Made by a program: the position numbers and the translations under genes. DNA of 17,037 nucleotides from Ruminococcus sp. GTDB lineage: Bacteria; Bacillota; Clostridia; Oscillospirales; Ruminococcaceae. Shown here one piece after another: positions 13,971 through 17,037 of this stretch. The stretch's first letter is position 1. Each line of letters opens with the position of its first letter. The stretch is from contig JAHABC010000025.1 of assembly GCA_018376535.1 (NCBI GenBank), forward strand, positions 1 to 17,037, in the 5' to 3' direction. The notes under the pieces are model-generated. The model ran no database searches. It saw only the letters and a program-made list of their open reading frames with translations, and was not told the DNA's origin.

Positions 13971-14663
13971 ATGAAAAATTTAAAAAAAGTTTTAGCTTGT
14001 GTAATGGCAGTTGCAACCTTAGGTTCTGTAAGTGCCATAGGAGTATCTGCTCAAACTCTTAGTGATAATTACCGTTATGATTATTCTGTAAATATAGATG
14101 CTTCTGAATTTGGTACTATTCTTTCAGACAAAAATCTTATGGATTTAGTCACTTGTGACTTTTATGAAGATAGCACTGTATTACATTTTAAAGATGATAC
14201 AACCTATACAATACCATGTGCTTGTAGAGATGTTATCGCACTATATATATCCGATAGCGAAGAAAAATTGGTAGGTTATACTGTTAGTGCTTTCGGTTAT
14301 AATGCTTATGATGAGTATGTTAAACATAGCGAACGTTCTAAACCTGAATCAGTAACTCTACCAGACGGTAAAGTGTTATATCCTTATGAAATTCATGACT
14401 GCTATAATATAGAACTAATCTATAACCTTGATGGTAAATATATAGGCTACAGAATTACAAGTAGTAACGAAGGTCCTAAGAGTGGTATATACTATAAAAA
14501 TTATGATTCTAACACTATCGGTGAAAGCGAAAACAAACCAATAACAGAAATAACTGTCGGTGATAGCACATTCCCAAGAGGTGATATCAACTTAGACGGA
14601 AAGGTAAACACTGTAGACTTACTTATGCTTAAAAAATATCTACTAGGATTAATGGAATGGTAG
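13971..14663 (+). CDS. Secreted protein with C-terminal single-repeat dockerin-like module, 230 residues
   Basis: The start is ATG 13971 behind AAGGAG. A signal peptide (MKNLKKVLACVMAVATLG, cleavage near GVSA) is nearly the same as that of the gene at 16619. The middle (about residues 28-180) is rich in Tyr, Asp and Ser, probably beta-stranded, and unrecognised. The final 50 residues form the constant module: TIGESENKPITE, TVGDSTFPRGD, then one calcium loop DINLDGKVNTVDLLMLKKYL, ending in GLMEW. Standard type I dockerins have two such loops, so this is half a dockerin. It may dock onto a cohesin-bearing scaffold as a dimer or serve another role. It is the second gene of the protease operon, ended by a strong terminator. 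The function of the middle region is unknown. Confidence 0.85.
   Translation: MKNLKKVLACVMAVATLGSVSAIGVSAQTLSDNYRYDYSVNIDASEFGTILSDKNLMDLVTCDFYEDSTVLHFKDDTTYTIPCACRDVIALYISDSEEKLVGYTVSAFGYNAYDEYVKHSERSKPESVTLPDGKVLYPYEIHDCYNIELIYNLDGKYIGYRITSSNEGPKSGIYYKNYDSNTIGESENKPITEITVGDSTFPRGDINLDGKVNTVDLLMLKKYLLGLMEW
14514..14663 (+). repeat. Constant 3' module, copy 1 of 3
   Basis: About 150 bases encoding the TIGESEN to MEW segment and the stop codon are nearly identical to the minus-strand copies at 15954-16103 and 16637-16786. The bases just upstream of the module differ completely. Confidence 0.85.
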
Positions 14664-14684
14664 TTTAAAAACAATATATACTTT

Positions 14685-14717
14685 AGAAGATACATTTTAA
14701 TGTATCTTCTTTTTTTA
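14685..14717 (+). terminator. Rho-independent terminator of the protease operon
   Basis: AGAAGATACAT (14685-14695) pairs perfectly with 14700-14710, followed by seven Ts. Confidence 0.92.
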
Positions 14718-14770
14718 TATAACATACTTTAATAGAATGTGCAATATAATATCTTATAAGGAGATTTTAT

Positions 14771-15904
14771 ATGAAAAAATTTATATGTATGATTATATCA
14801 ACAATTATATTAACTTCAAGTATATGCAGTAATATGGAAGTATATTCTACTGAGGAAGTTATTGAAAACTATGCTATACTAATGGAAACATCATCTAAGC
14901 AAGTGCTAGAGGAGAGTAACTCTAATGTAAGGTTACAGGTAGGAACTCTAAACAAAGTAATGATAGCTTTATTAATAGCAGAAAAGATATCTATAGGGGA
15001 TATAACTTTGGATACACAACTTATAGCATCTGCAAACGCTCAAGGCAAGGAGGGTGCTACTGTATGGTTACTTCAAGGGGAAAAAATGTCAATTAAAGAC
15101 TTATTAAAAGCTACTCTAATAGGTAACGCCAATGATAGTACTATAGTATTAGCAGAATATCTTGGGGGTAGCGAAACCGAATGTGTATCTTTAATGAACG
15201 ATAGAGCAAAATCTTTAGGCATGGATAACACTTACTTTACAAACGTATGCGGCTACAATGATACCTCTCAATATTCCACTGCCTACGATATGGGTATTTT
15301 AGGTTGCGAAATATTAAAGTATAACTTTTTATATGAAATTATGTCAACATATATGGACTATCTAAGAGATGGCTCTACTGAATTAGTAAACGAAAACTAT
15401 CTAACTAGAACCTACGATGGCTTAACTGGTATTAAAGCTAGTCATCTAGGTGACGATAATTATTGTATAATAGCATCTGCTGAAAGAGATAATACATCAT
15501 ATTTAACTGTAGTTTTAAACTGTAAAAGTAAAGATTATCTTTTTAAAACTGCTAAAAAACTCTTAAATAAAGGATTTAACTCTTATGTAACGGCTGAGCC
15601 ATCTTTTTCATCAGAATTAATGAAGCCTTTAAAAGTTAAAGGTGGTACAGATTTCGCTATCTTAGTAGAACCTAAAGATTTAAAATCTATAACGGTGTCT
15701 AAAGGTTCAAACGATATAGAAAATGTAGTGTTTATTCCAGAATATGTAGTAGCTCCGATTAAAAAAAATCAAAGGTTAGGAGAAGTTTGTTTCTATATAG
15801 ATGATACTATGATTTATAAAACTGACTTAATAGCCTCTAATGATGTTCAAAAAATGGATTTCTTTAAGGCTTTTAAAAAAATGTTTTATAACATAATAAA
15901 ATAA
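14771..15904 (+). CDS. S11-family D-Ala-D-Ala carboxypeptidase homologue with altered active site, 377 residues
   Basis: The overall match to DacA/DacF-type low-molecular-weight PBPs is clear: a signal peptide (residues 1-27), AILMETSSKQVLEES, GEKMSIKDLLKATLIGN, VLAEYLGGSE, NDRAKSLGMDNTYFTN, STAYDMGILGCEIL, MDYLRDGSTELVN, and a C-terminal beta domain ending in an amphipathic helix (FFKAFKKMFYNIIK) that could attach to the membrane. The three catalytic motifs are changed. SxxK reads T-L-N-K (Thr59, Lys62), SxN reads N-A-N (119-121), and KTG reads K-A-S (222-224). The nucleophilic serine is therefore replaced by threonine, and normal carboxypeptidase activity or penicillin binding is doubtful. 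It may be a non-enzymatic peptidoglycan-binding or regulatory protein. AAGGAG (14758-14763) supports ATG 14771. It is a single gene. Confidence 0.87.
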   Translation: MKKFICMIISTIILTSSICSNMEVYSTEEVIENYAILMETSSKQVLEESNSNVRLQVGTLNKVMIALLIAEKISIGDITLDTQLIASANAQGKEGATVWLLQGEKMSIKDLLKATLIGNANDSTIVLAEYLGGSETECVSLMNDRAKSLGMDNTYFTNVCGYNDTSQYSTAYDMGILGCEILKYNFLYEIMSTYMDYLRDGSTELVNENYLTRTYDGLTGIKASHLGDDNYCIIASAERDNTSYLTVVLNCKSKDYLFKTAKKLLNKGFNSYVTAEPSFSSELMKPLKVKGGTDFAILVEPKDLKSITVSKGSNDIENVVFIPEYVVAPIKKNQRLGEVCFYIDDTMIYKTDLIASNDVQKMDFFKAFKKMFYNIIK

Positions 15905-15928
15905 ATCTAGGAAAGTTCCTAGATTTAT
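15901..15928. terminator. Bidirectional terminator between convergent genes
   Basis: A 13-base perfect stem (15901-15913 with 15916-15928) overlaps the stop codon of the S11 homologue. It is followed by TTTTTATATT on the plus strand and an AT-rich tail on the minus strand. Confidence 0.85.
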
Positions 15929-15953
15929 TTTTATATTATATTAAGTTTTTAAA

Positions 15954-16103
15954 CTACCATTCTATTAATCCTAGTAGATACTTTTTAAGCATTAGTAAGT
16001 CTACAGTGTTTACCTTGCCATCTAAGTTGATATCACCTCTTGGGAATGTGCTATCACCGACAGTAAATTCTGTTATTGGTTTGTTTTCACTTTCACCGAT
16101 AGT
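15954..16103 (-). repeat. Constant 3' module, copy 2 of 3
   Basis: Same module at the end of the gene starting at 16619. Most differences from copy 1 are silent; two of the coding changes are Phe for Ile in TEFTV and Ile for Met in GLIEW. Confidence 0.85.
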
Positions 16104-16619
16104 AGTATTAGTTTTTTCTAACATATCTTTTGTAATACTTGATTCTAAATTTTCATATGTACCATTTATAATATCATATCTAAACCAACCAAGACCATCT
16201 GCACCAAAATCAAAATAGATATCTATTCCATCATAATCAGTATATGCAGTTATTTCTTTTGTTGCTTTAGAAGTATCTACTGTATCATCTATTTTTTTAA
16301 CATATGGACCAGTATTTCTTATTTCATAAGTTTTGCCATCCGGTCTTGTACCAGTACCTACAACCTCAGATTCTTCTTCCGATCTATAATCAAAAATTAC
16401 TCTATCTCGTACTTCATCACCATTTAAATTTTTTATAACTATGATAACAGGACCATTTTCGATTACATCTAACTCATCAACTAAAGCATAAGGATTCCTA
16501 TCATTTTCAGACAAATGTTCTTTATATATTATGGCATTAGCATTTATAGGCATTGAAGAAACACAACCTAAAGTTGCAACTGCCATTACACAAGCTAAAA
16601 CTTTATTCAAACTTTTCAT
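15954..16619 (-). CDS. Secreted protein with C-terminal single-repeat dockerin-like module, 221 residues
   Basis: ATG 16619 follows AAGGAG. The signal peptide (MKSLNKVLACVMAVATLG, cleavage near NANA) is nearly identical, in DNA as well, to that of the gene at 13971. The last 50 residues are the constant module (TIGESENKPITE, TVGDSTFPRGD, one calcium loop, ending GLIEW). The middle (about residues 31-165) shares nothing obvious with its paralogue; it contains RPDGKTYEIRNTGPYVKK and DYDGIDIYFDFGADG and is not recognised. The gene starts 17 bases after the stop of the next gene upstream, so the two form an operon reading leftward. Export by the Sec pathway and scaffold or surface docking are inferred. 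Confidence 0.85.
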   Translation of the reverse strand: MKSLNKVLACVMAVATLGCVSSMPINANAIIYKEHLSENDRNPYALVDELDVIENGPVIIVIKNLNGDEVRDRVIFDYRSEEESEVVGTGTRPDGKTYEIRNTGPYVKKIDDTVDTSKATKEITAYTDYDGIDIYFDFGADGLGWFRYDIINGTYENLESSITKDMLEKTNTTIGESENKPITEFTVGDSTFPRGDINLDGKVNTVDLLMLKKYLLGLIEW

Positions 16620-16636
16620 ATAAAACACTCCTTATA

Positions 16637-16786
16637 TTACCATTCCATTAAGCCTAGTAGATATTTTTTAAGCATAAGTAAGTCTACAGTGGTTACCTTG
16701 CCATCTAAGTTGATATCACCTCTTGGGAATGTGCTATCACCGACAGTTATTTCTGTTATTGGTTTGTTTTCACTTTCACCGATAGT
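16637..16786 (-). repeat. Constant 3' module, copy 3 of 3
   Basis: Same module at the end of the partial gene at the right edge, ending with TAA rather than TAG and carrying one Asn-to-Thr change in the calcium loop. Confidence 0.85.
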
Positions 16787-17037
16787 AGTATCATCTTTTT
16801 CAGGTATTGGCAATGCTGGAGATACAAGTAAAACCCAACCATTATCATAATTCTCTACATTATAAGTATCTAAATATCCTAGTTGATAAAATTGACGATT
16901 TCTTGTAAGTACATAAAAATTTACTACCTTTCCATCCATTGCAGGAAATTCTTCGCCAAGTTCATTTTTAAAAGCATCTTGATGATATTCTTGTATCTCA
17001 AGACCATCGTTACCCTCTATAATATTGTTATCAAAAT
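16637..17037 (-). CDS. Secreted protein with C-terminal single-repeat dockerin-like module (partial, N-terminus beyond right edge)
   Basis: The frame is open from the window edge to TAA at 16637-16639, giving 132 visible codons. An internal Met at 16939 is not a credible start: no ribosome binding site precedes it and upstream codons read well (EGNDGLEIQEYHQDAFKNEL). The visible part of the variable region contains DGKVVNFYVLTRNRQFYQLG and GWVLLVSPALPIPE. The constant module follows, with a Thr for Asn change in the loop (KVTTVD), ending in GLMEW. By analogy with the gene at 16619, a signal peptide is expected outside the window. The two genes are adjacent and cotranscribed. The function of the variable part is unknown. 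Confidence 0.8.
   Translation of the reverse strand, partial: FDNNIIEGNDGLEIQEYHQDAFKNELGEEFPAMDGKVVNFYVLTRNRQFYQLGYLDTYNVENYDNGWVLLVSPALPIPEKDDTTIGESENKPITEITVGDSTFPRGDINLDGKVTTVDLLMLKKYLLGLMEW

Noticed and set aside
16637..16939. Start of the right-edge gene at the internal Met (16939)
   Set aside because: No ribosome binding site or signal peptide follows, and the frame stays open with normal codons to the window edge.
1..17037. CRISPR array, tRNA or rRNA genes
   Set aside because: No regularly spaced direct repeats, and no tRNA- or rRNA-like sequence was seen on either strand.

Overview
The window looks like chromosome of a low-G+C Clostridia bacterium, most likely an Oscillospiraceae/Ruminococcus-type gut or rumen commensal. 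The evidence is the AT-rich host DNA, AAGGAG-type ribosome binding sites, and several secreted proteins carrying type I dockerin-like calcium-binding repeats, which are typical of cellulosome- or amylosome-forming Ruminococcus relatives. This is inference from content; no rRNA or other taxonomic marker is present.

Region 1 (1 to about 3950) is the right-hand part of an integrated mobilizable element and is visibly richer in G+C than the rest. It holds a partial mobC (minus strand), a stem-loop-rich stretch upstream of it that is a good oriT candidate, a small uncharacterised gene, a 65-residue TnpW-like gene with a TTG start, and a complete large serine recombinase (TndX/TnpX type) at the element's right edge. 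The relaxase and the left end lie outside the window. The element sits inside a host gene: just beyond the recombinase is the signal-peptide end of a secreted protein whose remainder has been cut off.

Region 2 (about 4050 to 12360) is host housekeeping DNA. It has a UPF0291 (YnzC) gene divergent from an AGCS sodium:amino-acid symporter, a TIGR00266/AIM24 gene behind a consensus promoter, a three-gene minus-strand operon (YjbQ, sirtuin, ADP-ribosylglycohydrolase) that centres on NAD/ADP-ribose chemistry, a membrane-anchored VanY-like M15B peptidase, an unrecognised four-helix membrane protein with tandem SAPVLE repeats, and purA. Most transcription units end in clear hairpins.

Region 3 (about 12430 to 17037) is a secretion/dockerin island. 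A promoter block copied from, or shared with, the truncated gene at 4047 drives a dockerin-bearing V8-like serine protease, now split by a one-base frameshift, followed by a small secreted protein. Next comes an S11 D-Ala-D-Ala carboxypeptidase homologue whose three active-site motifs are all altered. Two more secreted proteins run in the opposite direction. Three proteins in this island end in a nearly identical module with a single dockerin-type calcium loop, and two of the three are visible from their start and share a near-identical signal peptide. In between, the sequences are unrelated, giving a constant-variable-constant family.

The points most worth following up are the constant/variable secreted family with half-dockerins, the duplicated promoter/operator block, the degenerate S11 protein, the SAPVLE-repeat membrane protein, and the sirtuin/ADP-ribosylglycohydrolase/YjbQ operon.
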